Below, piece after piece: positions 38,601-45,200 of a stretch of DNA of 64,000 nt. The position numbers and the translations under genes are program-made. Position 1 is the first letter of the stretch. Each line of letters begins with the position of its first letter. A model generated the notes under the pieces. It was not told the origin of the DNA, did no database searches, and saw nothing but the letters and a program-made list of their open reading frames with translations. This stretch comes from Pholis gunnellus (Eukaryota; Chordata; Actinopteri; Perciformes; Pholidae), in the NCBI GenBank assembly GCA_910591455.2, contig OU342816.1, positions 8,880,800 through 8,944,799 on the forward strand. The letters run 5' to 3'.

Positions 38601-39531
38601 ACATGTTGGCTTTGATTTTGTATGTACAGTACACTTTATGTTTTGCTTCGGGTTTGATTGCTGTATTGTGTCGACAATGGCTGTGAGACATTAGGCTTTG
38701 TTGTGATGTAATCCTTGGTGATTGTTACTACTGCAGTGCAGAGTTATTGTATTTTGAATCATCATTACAGTAAATCAATTCAAAGCTGGTTGGGTGCACT
38801 TTTGCCAGAAATCCAAAGTCTAATGAGTCAATTTAGCATCAGCAGGTCCCATCTTATCAAACATTGATGTAGACATTTATTTTTGAGAGATGTGGTCATT
38901 TTGGAGTGTTAATCAACTCTGTTTTCTCATTTTGTAAATTGAACAAAGTTCTAAGATGTGCATTTGTTGGTGTTTTCCTCAGGTTGCTGCAGGCCGTGAG
39001 TGGTACATTCACACTATTTACACGGTCCGCTCCAAAGAGAATGCTAACAGAGGAATTGGAAAGCGCAGCCTGGAGTACCACTCCTTGGTTTCCACAAGCA
39101 ATGATATCGCCTTGACCCCATCGAGGGGCAAAGGTCATCGCTCCAGGAGGTCGGCCGGCGATGAAGTCCCAGATATTGCTGAAGATATCGGAGCAGACAA
39201 CAACCGTGGTACCAATATCATGCACATCGCTTTGGACCGCACCAAGAGACAGGCAGGGGGGTCGAATGAGCTGTTTACCGACGGGCTGGAACCCAGTGAG
39301 CTGAACGCAGAGGAGGAAGAAGAGGGTCTGGTGACTATGGTGGGGGCACTGGTGGGGCTGCTGCTGACCGCCCTCGTTATTGTCACCATTGTACTGGTGC
39401 TGAGATCCAGACAGAAGGATGGGAAGGAGGGATGGAGGGAGGGGGTGGAGGAGGTGGTGAAAGGGTCTATCAGTACAGAGCCCATGTTGGTGGTGAGGAT
39501 GCAAGACTGCCACAACAGCTCAGAGGTCTGA
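5770..39531 (+). CDS. frem2: frem2 (FRAS1-related extracellular matrix protein 2), 3' part, 22 coding exons
   Basis: This gene encodes a large membrane-anchored basement-membrane protein. In the family FREM2 assembles with FRAS1 and FREM1 at the epidermal-dermal junction. Coding exons are 5770-5916, 14468-14698, 18605-18730, 19969-20220, 27455-27604, 27720-27929, 28526-28723, 29082-29246, 29454-29636, 30385-30515, 30962-31120, 31880-32183, 32612-32743, 33129-33460, 35833-36025, 36139-36264, 36397-36524, 36637-36771, 36936-37062, 37988-38175, 38305-38451 and 38983-39531. All introns are GT-AG and the phases join into one open frame of about 1,436 codons, stop at 39529-39531. In order it shows five Calx-beta domains, a long conserved C-terminal ectodomain, a transmembrane helix and a 42-residue tail. 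Human FREM2 is about 3,170 residues, so roughly the N-terminal 55% (CSPG repeats) lies upstream. FRAS1 and FREM3 share the layout, but the C-terminal region and the SSEV end fit FREM2 best. I cannot tell frem2a from frem2b. Confidence 0.93.
6005..6511 (+). repeat. Dispersed perch-type interspersed repeat
   Basis: The stretch has phrases typical of a very common teleost repeat: repeated versions of GGATGGATTGCCAT, CATGGTCCCCAGATGATAAA, ACATTCCCATCAGCCTCAGC, and a 3' part with GCATGCTGATGTTAG and CTCACGGAGCTGTTAGCGTG. I recognise the consensus from memory but cannot name its class with certainty. It lies within a frem2 intron. Confidence 0.65.
9438..9830 (-). mobile_element. Tc1/mariner-like transposon remnant, C-terminal transposase end
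   Basis: Read on the minus strand, positions 9735 down to 9615 give AWQGFTKQDTKSLL, then RRLQTVIDCQGFATKY, then a stop. This matches the typical Tc1-like ending of an AW-x(3)-T segment and a VIDC-x-GFATKY terminus. Further upstream (9750-9830) the HLTAIK…LEDR-like segment corresponds to the SPDLNPIEH region but is degraded, with in-frame stops. The plus-strand segment from 9438 (ACAGTGCGGTCAGAAAGTAT) resembles a terminal inverted repeat. It is a dead copy. Confidence 0.7.
11756..11795. repeat. (TG)n microsatellite
   Basis: A perfect 40-base dinucleotide run in the 8.55 kb frem2 intron, followed by GCTATT. Confidence 0.97.
12008..12045. repeat. (TG)n microsatellite
   Basis: A 38-base dinucleotide run about 210 bases after the previous one and also followed by GCTATT, with similar AGCAAC words downstream. 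The pair may be a local duplication. Confidence 0.97.
12433..12625 (+). mobile_element. tRNA-derived SINE (AFC-like)
   Basis: The head has an RNA polymerase III A box (TGGCTAAGTGG, 12443-12453) and B box (GTAGTTCGATCC, 12484-12495). The body has the fish SINE phrases GAGCAAGACACTTAACCCC and CAATTGCTCCCGTAGCTGTG, and near the end GTCGCTTTGGACTCTG. This layout matches the AFC SINE family known from cichlids and relatives. It is full or nearly full length, diverged, and not a functional tRNA gene. Confidence 0.8.
12700..12800 (+). repeat. Diverged second copy of the 6.0 kb dispersed repeat
   Basis: AGATATCTCAACAATTTATC, then CGCCATGAAATAT, a CATG word and AGAGGATGAAT follow the same order as the repeat at 6005-6511. 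It is short and diverged, and its boundaries are approximate. Confidence 0.5.
15622..15668. repeat. Compound (TC)n(AC)n microsatellite
   Basis: A short TC run passes directly into about 34 bases of AC, within a frem2 intron. Confidence 0.95.
16235..16260. repeat. Poly(C) run of 26 bases
   Basis: An uninterrupted C homopolymer in a frem2 intron. Its length is likely to be uncertain in any assembly. Confidence 0.9.
18605..20220 (+). other. frem2: Calx-beta domain 2 of frem2 (exons 18605-18730 and 19969-20220)
   Basis: These exons encode visible residues 126-251, from ESTVFFPEQISTVEEDVGEL to VNILEDMDD. The second exon contains DDSLYEGEESFNVTL, the conserved acidic turn of Calx-beta. Boundaries are in phase 1 on both sides, so the two-exon unit is symmetric. 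Confidence 0.9.
22665..22700. repeat. (TG)n microsatellite
   Basis: An imperfect TG run, with one TATG interruption, in a frem2 intron. Confidence 0.95.
23009..23056. repeat. (TG)n microsatellite, imperfect
   Basis: TG repeats broken by TTTG and TATATG in a frem2 intron. Confidence 0.95.
23242..23292. repeat. (CT)n microsatellite
   Basis: About 51 bases of uninterrupted CT in a frem2 intron. Confidence 0.97.
23659..23688. repeat. (TG)n microsatellite
   Basis: A 30-base TG run followed by an AT-rich tail in a frem2 intron. Confidence 0.97.
24275..25095 (-). mobile_element. Non-LTR retrotransposon (LINE) reverse-transcriptase fragment, dead
   Basis: Read on the minus strand, the fragment shows reverse-transcriptase landmarks in the right order. 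Motif A is ALFIDFPKAFDTID (about 25040-25090). A PQGSILGPLLF-type block survives as PQLSIRGPLLYALYMNN (about 24885-24945). The YADDT catalytic box is degraded to FAEDT (about 24825-24845). Next come LNAEKTKYMV (about 24725-24760) and a C-terminal NELQTVLKLKSYIPLG segment (24280-24330). Frameshifts and the Asp-to-Glu change show it is inactive. The family (Rex1/CR1-like or other) is not resolved. Confidence 0.75.
25300..25420. repeat. Dispersed teleost repeat with GTGACGTCACCCATTGG core
   Basis: The phrase order AAGAAGTGGACGTAGTCACC, GTGACGTCACCCATTGGTTT, GTGGACTGCC and GAAGCCTCGAGTTCGG matches a repeat I recognise as widespread in perch-like fish. It contains a palindromic CRE-like TGACGTCA. 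Borders are approximate. Confidence 0.6.
26653..26702 (+). repeat. G-rich tract with multiple G runs (possible G-quadruplex)
   Basis: Runs of 7, about 18, 5 and 12 guanines are separated by single AC steps. It lies on the transcribed sense strand of a frem2 intron, so both DNA and pre-mRNA could form a G-quadruplex. Confidence 0.85.
27455..27929 (+). other. frem2: Calx-beta domain 3 of frem2 (exons 27455-27604 and 27720-27929)
   Basis: These exons encode visible residues 252-371, from APVFYFGEVKYHVDESDGHV to FINDSVSD. They are split by a short 115-base intron and show the conserved WRTGTDLSKSG and ILDDLGQPELEGTESF segments. Boundaries are in phase 1. Confidence 0.92.
28000..28045 (+). repeat. 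Possible SINE/LINE 3'-tail remnant
   Basis: AAAGCGCTATACAAATAAAA followed by a TTATTATCATTA tail is the usual 3' end of many fish retroposons. No body is recognisable upstream. It lies in the frem2 intron 27930-28525. Confidence 0.45.
28526..29246 (+). other. frem2: Calx-beta domain 4 of frem2 (exons 28526-28723 and 29082-29246)
   Basis: These exons encode visible residues 372-492, from LPKVQFREPLYTGEESDG to VKIKDTAD. They contain SIITFLP and DDTLYEEGEEMRLVLG, the acidic turn of the domain. Both edges are in phase 1. Confidence 0.92.
29454..31120 (+). other. frem2: Calx-beta domain 5 of frem2 (exons 29454-29636, 30385-30515, 30962-31120)
   Basis: The domain covers about visible residues 493-612. 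It starts KPVIRFLETKFSVSEPKEAG, continues through DIEFKEGDKEHVVEVEV, and ends at KMIVYIEE in the third exon. That exon also begins the FREM2-specific C-terminal region. Unlike domains 1-4 this one uses three exons and switches to phase 0 junctions. Confidence 0.9.
30605..30720. repeat. Dispersed repeat fragment (CACTGAGACCAGGGATCTCT type)
   Basis: CTCTTTATTTATTTCTG, CCACTGAGACCAGGGATCTC and GGGGCATCCTGGTCC follow the order of a common fish repeat with the phrases CATTGAGA, GATCTCTTTT and GTCCTGG. A related fragment is at 53380-53430. It lies in a frem2 intron. Confidence 0.45.
31121..31879 (+). other. frem2 intron, 759 bases
   Basis: CVT joins ACNTKYPDYDK in frame. The intron ends in a long CT-rich tract before its acceptor at 31878-31879. 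I see no other feature. Confidence 0.85.
32336..32500 (+). repeat. Dispersed teleost repeat fragment
   Basis: GGTAAAAGTACTCGGTGCAG, CCCCCCTGTGAATGTTGTAG, GGGATTGTTATCATTGTTGC and ATGTTACTGTTGTAG follow the order of a very common fish repeat with AAAAGTACTCATTATGCAGA. It lies in the intron 32184-32611. Confidence 0.55.
33461..33484 (+). repeat. (GT)n microsatellite that contains the 5' splice site of exon 33129-33460
   Basis: The exon ends GGACAG at 33460 and the intron starts directly with (GT)12, so the donor GT is the first unit of the repeat. The frame joins GTDGQ to VLNLVQSYV at 35833, which fixes the boundary. Confidence 0.93.
33485..35832 (+). other. Rest of a 2.4 kb frem2 intron
   Basis: No exon is needed, since GQ joins VLNLVQ. 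It is mostly AT-rich with short GT runs. Open frames here have no family character. Confidence 0.8.
36395..36399 (+). promoter_or_regulatory. frem2: Tandem NAGNAG splice acceptor
   Basis: The sequence CCCTAGCAG offers acceptors after 36396 and after 36399. Both keep the reading frame and differ by one alanine (RAAFMSS or RAFMSS). Confidence 0.7.
37063..37987 (+). other. frem2 intron, 925 bases
   Basis: SEG joins GDTIYGRVMVDP in frame. It carries a repeat copy at about 37490-37600 that is also present at 57145-57250. Confidence 0.85.
37490..37600 (+). repeat. Dispersed repeat, copy 1 (homologous to 57145-57250)
   Basis: GATTGATTTTCTACCTT, GAGTTCATGTCAGCACA, TGACTTGCCAACAATAAACC and TTGCT match, in the same order and orientation, GATTGATCTTCTGCCTT, GGTTCATGTCAGTACAG, TGAACTTGCAAAGACTTGAA and CTGCT in the trim3 intron. 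The family is not recognised. Confidence 0.65.
38983..39531 (+). other. frem2: frem2 last coding exon: juxtamembrane stalk, transmembrane helix, tail
   Basis: Visible residues 1255-1436. The ectodomain part ends with REWYIHTIYTVRSKENANRG. Two basic proprotein-convertase-like sites follow: RSRR (39139-39150) and RTKRQ (39238-39252). An acidic stalk precedes the hydrophobic helix at 39325-39402 (starting GLVTMVGALVGLLL). The 42-residue tail ends NSSEV; SEV fits a class I PDZ ligand. GRIP1 is a known PDZ partner of the FRAS1/FREM2 complex; binding by this protein is inference. Confidence 0.9.
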
Positions 39532-41685
39532 GCAGTGGATGCACAGATGGACAAAGGGATGAAGAGTATGTGAGGGTTTTATACAATTTTGGATTTCTTT
39601 TTTTTTTTTAACTGGTAATGAATTGCTTTCATAAAACCAAAAATCGGAGATTGATCATATGCATTATTGGGTGAGTGTGTGTGTGTGTTTGCCAGTTAGT
39701 GGAGGATTTATACAGTATTGGAACCTTTACGAACCTTGATCACTGCAACAGAAAACAGCACAGAGTACAGTCCTATAGGGTGTCTTCACTTAACATTCCA
39801 ACTTGTACTGTTAGTAGCATGGTATTTAATTTCTCACTTACTAGCTTTGGGGTGTTAAAGTCCCTGAAGCTGTTATATCCCTTCTGGAGAAAACCAGTCA
39901 CTGAGAGCACTTTTTCTCATAAAGCTAGTGTCACGCAGGCCCAGTCAGAGATTTAGTGCTGCAGGTTTACTTCGGGTAAAGGGGACCAGATCATGTCAAT
40001 GTTCAAACTGAAAGGAATAGTTCACCTCAAAAAGAACACTCAGATGTTATCGACCAGCCCCTGTGTCAGTCAAAAAACTCTGGTACTTCTGTCTGTCTAC
40101 CAAGATATTAATGGTATCAAGATAATCTCATCTACTCACAAGGGATACAACAGATTTCTGCACACATTGTGCAGCATATTCCAATTGTTCAGTATCTTAA
40201 CACTTCTGTTAATGATGCAAAAGTCCAATATGGCCACTATAATTTCACTTACTGTCCTAAAGTTCATCAATTGCCAGATGATAATAAAATGTATGAAAAT
40301 ATTGGGGATTAAAAGGTAAATATAGAACATAGCCTAAGTAAGACGAAACTGTGAAAATGATGCATTCTGGGAGGAACTGTGCCTTTAGGCCTCGTTCTGA
40401 ACTACAATATTTGTAATGAAAAACAAAAACGCAAGATGCCACCACCTGTTTCATATCTGTGAACTAAACCTGCAGAAGTCTTATCAGAGTACAGGAGATT
40501 CATACCACTGCAGTTAGAATTTATGTTTATTAACCACATAATCTTGTTGTTTTTTATTCTTCTTTTTTACCATATGATGTTTGATGTAGTGGGCATTTCT
40601 GTTGCTGCTGAGTTGGGTTATTCCCACTATTTGTATTCTTGAAAACTCAGTTATTTACTGCGTCATGTGTTTACAGTTCATCGCTGCTTTGTTACCACAA
40701 TGTTTACTGCTATCCATCCTGTTGCTCCACTGTGTATTTCTGTGATATTGTCATATTTATTCAAACTATTTTGGGCGTAATGTTTCTTCTTTTTTTTTTA
40801 GATAGCACTGGTTAAGGTATGTGTGAATAGAGACACTCATCTCAGGAGTTTTTTCTTTTACAACAATGGACCGTGTCTTGTAACACAATTTACTACTGTT
40901 GACTGAAGAAAATCTCTACCGAGCCACTTCCCACTTCTGTGTTACACTGTTAATAAGTGTGGTGCTGTGAACATGCAAATACTTTCTTCATATCCAATGT
41001 TTTGACCCCTATTCTTCTCATATTATGTTCTTGTAAGCTTTATTTGTCACTCGTACTGTGTGGGATTTCAGTGTTCTGAGTCATGTTTTTGAAGAAAGGA
41101 TGCAAAATAGCTGCTTACAAATCTGTATGTCTCGAGGAAAAATATTACGTTTGAGGCATTTGATATAATCTGCTGTCGTTATTTTGTTGATATCACTGGT
41201 GAACTTTCTTGTTTACATGTGTTGTTAAACCTGTGTCTTACTCTGCTATGGATATACAACATGCTGGGGTCAATGTTCCTAAATATTTGTCTTATTATGG
41301 TGTTGTCATCATTGTATAATTATTTCCAATATTTATCAGGGCTAACTAATGTGACGAACATGAGCTGGAAATCAGCTGAGGTGTGAATCAGCGAGGGATG
41401 TGATGGTTTATGCACATAATAGTCTGCAAGGACAGTGCTGCGATTTTTTTTTTCCCCTGATGAATTTGGAAATAACACCATATCTGACATCAAATGCACT
41501 TTTTGAGTCACATCCTTCACATGCCAATCCAAGCTATGCAATGTAATGTATATTCCACAGCCAGTCATCCCCATGTATATGACAATTTTAGCACAAACAA
41601 TCAAACTTGATATTCAGTTTGTGTCTTTTTAAGAATGGGTTTTTATGTATATGTATTTAAGAATAAATAGTGTTGCTTACTTGTG
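39532..41685 (+). other. frem2: Probable frem2 3' UTR
   Basis: Non-coding DNA after the stop, ending about 18 bases past AATAAA (41662-41667), which is followed by GT-rich sequence. An earlier AATAAA is at 40283-40288, so shorter transcripts are possible. Around 40010-40050 the phrase AAGGAATAGTTCACCTCAAA resembles a common fish repeat. Confidence 0.5.
41662..41667 (+). terminator. Candidate frem2 poly(A) signal AATAAA
   Basis: A canonical hexamer with TGTTGCTTACTTGTGTTGTT downstream, the expected GT-rich element. It is 2.1 kb past the frem2 stop and about 400 bases before the next gene starts. Confidence 0.5.
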
Positions 41686-41899
41686 TTGTTGATTTACTCA
41701 GTATTTATACAGAACAGTAGACTTGGGAGTCGAGACATAAAGCGTTCTAATCTCATGTCTCATGTAACTGATGTAATGAAATGCATTAGGCTGTATATCC
41801 TACACCAAGCCAGTAGAATCTGTAAAAGTCAATCATTAAAAGTGAGATTTCATTATTATTTTACTGCCCTAAATATTTGCTACTGCCTGATTAGAATAT

Positions 41900-42068
41900 G
41901 AGCAGTACGATACTGAGGCAGCGAGAAAGAGAGAGCGCGCGGGAGGGAGAGAGGGAAGAAGCTGATTGGTTAAATCGGAAATGACGCACCACAAATGTGC
42001 GCGTCTCTCTCCTTCCTCCTCCTTTACTTCCTGCACTGGCAGTGTTGTGCTGCTGTTGGCTTGTAAAC
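41900..42068 (+). promoter_or_regulatory. Probable promoter and 5' UTR of the PRY-SPRY TRIM gene
   Basis: GA-rich DNA with some CpG (GAGAGCGCGCGGGAGGGAG) precedes an inverted CCAAT box (ATTGG, 41965-41969) and a CRE-like TGACGCA (41982-41988). No TATA box is evident. The start codon follows at 42069. The transcription start is not determined. Confidence 0.4.
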
Positions 42069-42245
42069 ATGGCTACCGCTGCTGGAGACGACCTGAGGAG
42101 AGAGCTCACGTGTGCAATTTGTTTGGACTTTTTCAAAGACCCCGTTATACTGAAATGCGGGCATAATTTCTGTCGGTTTTGCATCTGCATGCACTGGGAT
42201 GAAAATGGCGGAGACTACGGCTATCAGTGCCCTCAATGCCGGACG
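42069..42245 (+). other. RING finger exon of the PRY-SPRY TRIM gene
   Basis: Residues 1-59, a C3HC4 RING with CAIC, KCGHNFC, RFC and CPQC. In most class IV TRIM genes the RING and B-box share one exon; here the exon ends directly after CPQCRT. Confidence 0.93.
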
Positions 42246-45200
42246 GTAAGTTATTACACGCGTTTGTTTTTTTCCTACCGTGCTTTTTTCCACACAAAAT
42301 ATATATGGTACACGTGTGACAAACCATAACTTACTTTAATGCACATAAAAGGACATTTTAAAGAGCCAGTTGTAGTTTGTTTTTTTATAATTATACTCGC
42401 AGAACAGCAGTTTTGTAGCTACCGTTGCTATGCTGGCTAACGTTAGCTAACGGTAACGCTGAATTATCAGCAGGGAAGTTGTCTAACAGTAATGACCCAA
42501 TTACTGCAAATAATTGTATTTAATGCACAACAAAAAATACACCTCGTGGACGAAGTACTACAGACTCGTTACAAGCAGATATCTGCGCCTTTCTCAGTTG
42601 TTGTCTTTGTTCTCTCAGGTGTTCAACAAGAGGAGCTTCACTAAAAACTACCTCGTGCAGAACCTGGTGGACAAACTCGATGACCTGGAGTGTCTGGGGT
42701 CTTGTCCTAAACCCTCCAAGCCCGTTAAAGTAGATGAAAAGTGTGACCAACATGGAGAGGAGCTGAAATTGTACTGCCAGACTGATAAAAGGCCCATCTG
42801 TGTGGTCTGCAGGGAATCCAGAGCACACAGGTTGGTCGTGTTTGCATCATTATGGGAATTATCGACACATACTATTTGGTTGTCTATCTGTTTGCTTTGA
42901 CAAAGGTGTTCCTCTTTTGTACAATTCATCACGGTAACTCCTCATCACTGCACAGGTCAGGTTAATAGTTTAGACCTCGCCAGTTAAATTAATCTGTACA
43001 AATACAAATGAAACTCAATGCTCACGCAGAAGAACCTCAAACCCCGTGTCATGCCACATTGTAGCTGCAATTGCATGCATTATACAGACTGCTGATATTC
43101 CCACCGTTTGCCGGTAACCAGACTTCTACTGGATTTCTGAAACCTCAAATTGTTTCTATAAAAGGTTGAAGTATTGATCTGATGAAAACTGGGACCTAAC
43201 CATTGCCGGGTTTCTGGTCGTTTCAACAAAGTTCCCACTTAAATAAGTACAAGAAACCTGAATACTTTGACCAATTGGAATCCTAAGCAAGACCCAGTTT
43301 ATATCTTTTAGTAATCAGGATTCTCCCATATCCCCGCCATTGTGTCTTAATCATGATAATGCCCACATTCGAACCATAATGAGATGACTCAATCCAAGTC
43401 GTTTTGTCCTCACGAAGGCCTCAATTGTTCTGATGAAGAGATACCAGATTCGACCACCAAAGCACTAATTCCATTGTTTTATATTCTTTGCAAATGTAAA
43501 TTCTCATATCCCACTAGATCCGAACATGCAGCTGTAGATGCACATAATTGATTTTGAGAGAGTGAGGAGGACTCCCACATGTATTGCAGAAATGCAATAG
43601 ATGCCATGTGTACAGAATACACAACATAATCAATCCATGTGACAGAAATAGATGTATAAGAATAGTGATGGCAGTAGTAGCCCTAATAATAGTGTAAATA
43701 ATATAATAGATGTAGTAGAATGATATGATGATAAGATCAGTAATGGTAGCAGTGAAAGAAATGTGACTAATAATAATAGTAGCAGTGGGTGTCACAGCCA
43801 CGGTCCATGGAAACCTGCGAGGCGAGAAAGCACAGAGACTTCTGGGAAGAAGCCAAGTTGGTAACACGCATACAGTCACTTTTGTCTTCAAAAGAAGAAA
43901 ATGTCTGCATCGGTATATACGATGGGGGTCAGACGAGCACCACGATGGAATCCACCAAGAACAAAAAAGAAGCATGGATGTGCATTTAAAGTAATCTCCA
44001 TATCCAAGTACTCTCATTCAATTATAGAGTACTAAATGTGCTCTCAGTTTTTTCATTTTGACTTCAAGATTTTAGAATCTTCCCTTTCTTAAGCTAGCTT
44101 TGAGTAGGTGTACAGCTTAATCTTGTCGTTTACTGATATTTGTATTAAAAAGTGGAGCATACATTCAAGACGTGAACGTTTTAACGTGGAGTGGACTTTT
44201 GTTGACATGACTGAAGTTTATTTCAATTCATTTTAATTTGCAACACTGGTGTTTTATACCATTCTCAATCCTCTTTTACTTTTCAGCGCCGCTAACTGTA
44301 CGCTGTTAGCAACGTGTGTTGAGGTTAGCACAACGAGCAGATTTGCGTGTGAGTCAGTCACACCACAACGAGCATCAGCATTTTGTTTGTCACCCGTGAG
44401 GGGTTTGCATGCCAGAGTGTGATGTAAAATAATTACAGATGATAGCGAGTGACATTAACGCAACGTTGAGAGCTCGCTTGTATAATGTACTGTAGAAAAT
44501 GCTTAACACGAAAATGATGAATGGTTTTAAATTTGCCTTAAAATAATACCAGAAAACATTAAATTGTTAATGTTGATTTACCGGTATCGTCGTGATTGTT
44601 AGTCATATGATGCAGAGAAGACGTTTTACTTGAGTATACTTCAGTGTGAACAGTCTGCTGGTACTGGCATACTAATAGGCAGTATACAGTACTTGGTGTG
44701 TAGTATGCAGTACTTTAGTATGAGATTTAAAAAATGTGGTGGAAATTAAAGTATTTCCTTGATGAGAAATCAAAAAGTATCTTTAAGCTTTCTGTCTTTT
44801 AAGTATTTATTACAAGATAAAGATATAGAAAAAGCAAACAAACAAAACAAAATCAAATAGATCTAACGAGCTCAACAGCTCAAATGTGCACTACAATTTA
44901 CCAGAATAAACCACATTAAAACACATAATATCAACGCAAGATTAAGCACAAAGTCATAGGTTTGCTATCAGCTGAAGCAATTTGAAAGCGTCTGTTCACC
45001 CCGAAGAACGGACAGTCTCTGAATTCTCCGCAAAGGAACTTCCCATTTAAGCACGTCTGAGGGACGTGTTTCACTGCAGCAGGAAGCTGCCTGTCAATCA
45101 AACTCCAGTCAGTCTCCTGGTGTCAGGGATGTTTACCTTAAGATAGAGTGACCCATCGGTTTCCTATAAGTTACCCCACATATGAGAAGCTGCCCCCCAC

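Noticed and set aside
41997..42068. Open frame upstream of the TRIM ATG, with a hydrophobic LLPPPLLPALAVLCCCWLV stretch like a signal peptide
   Set aside because: It has no ATG in frame (it could only begin at a GTG), and TRIM ligases of this class start just before the RING. It is 5' UTR.
43514..44017. 167-codon minus-strand open frame
   Set aside because: It is made by the ATA/GTA-rich low-complexity stretch and an adjacent repeat, within a TRIM intron.
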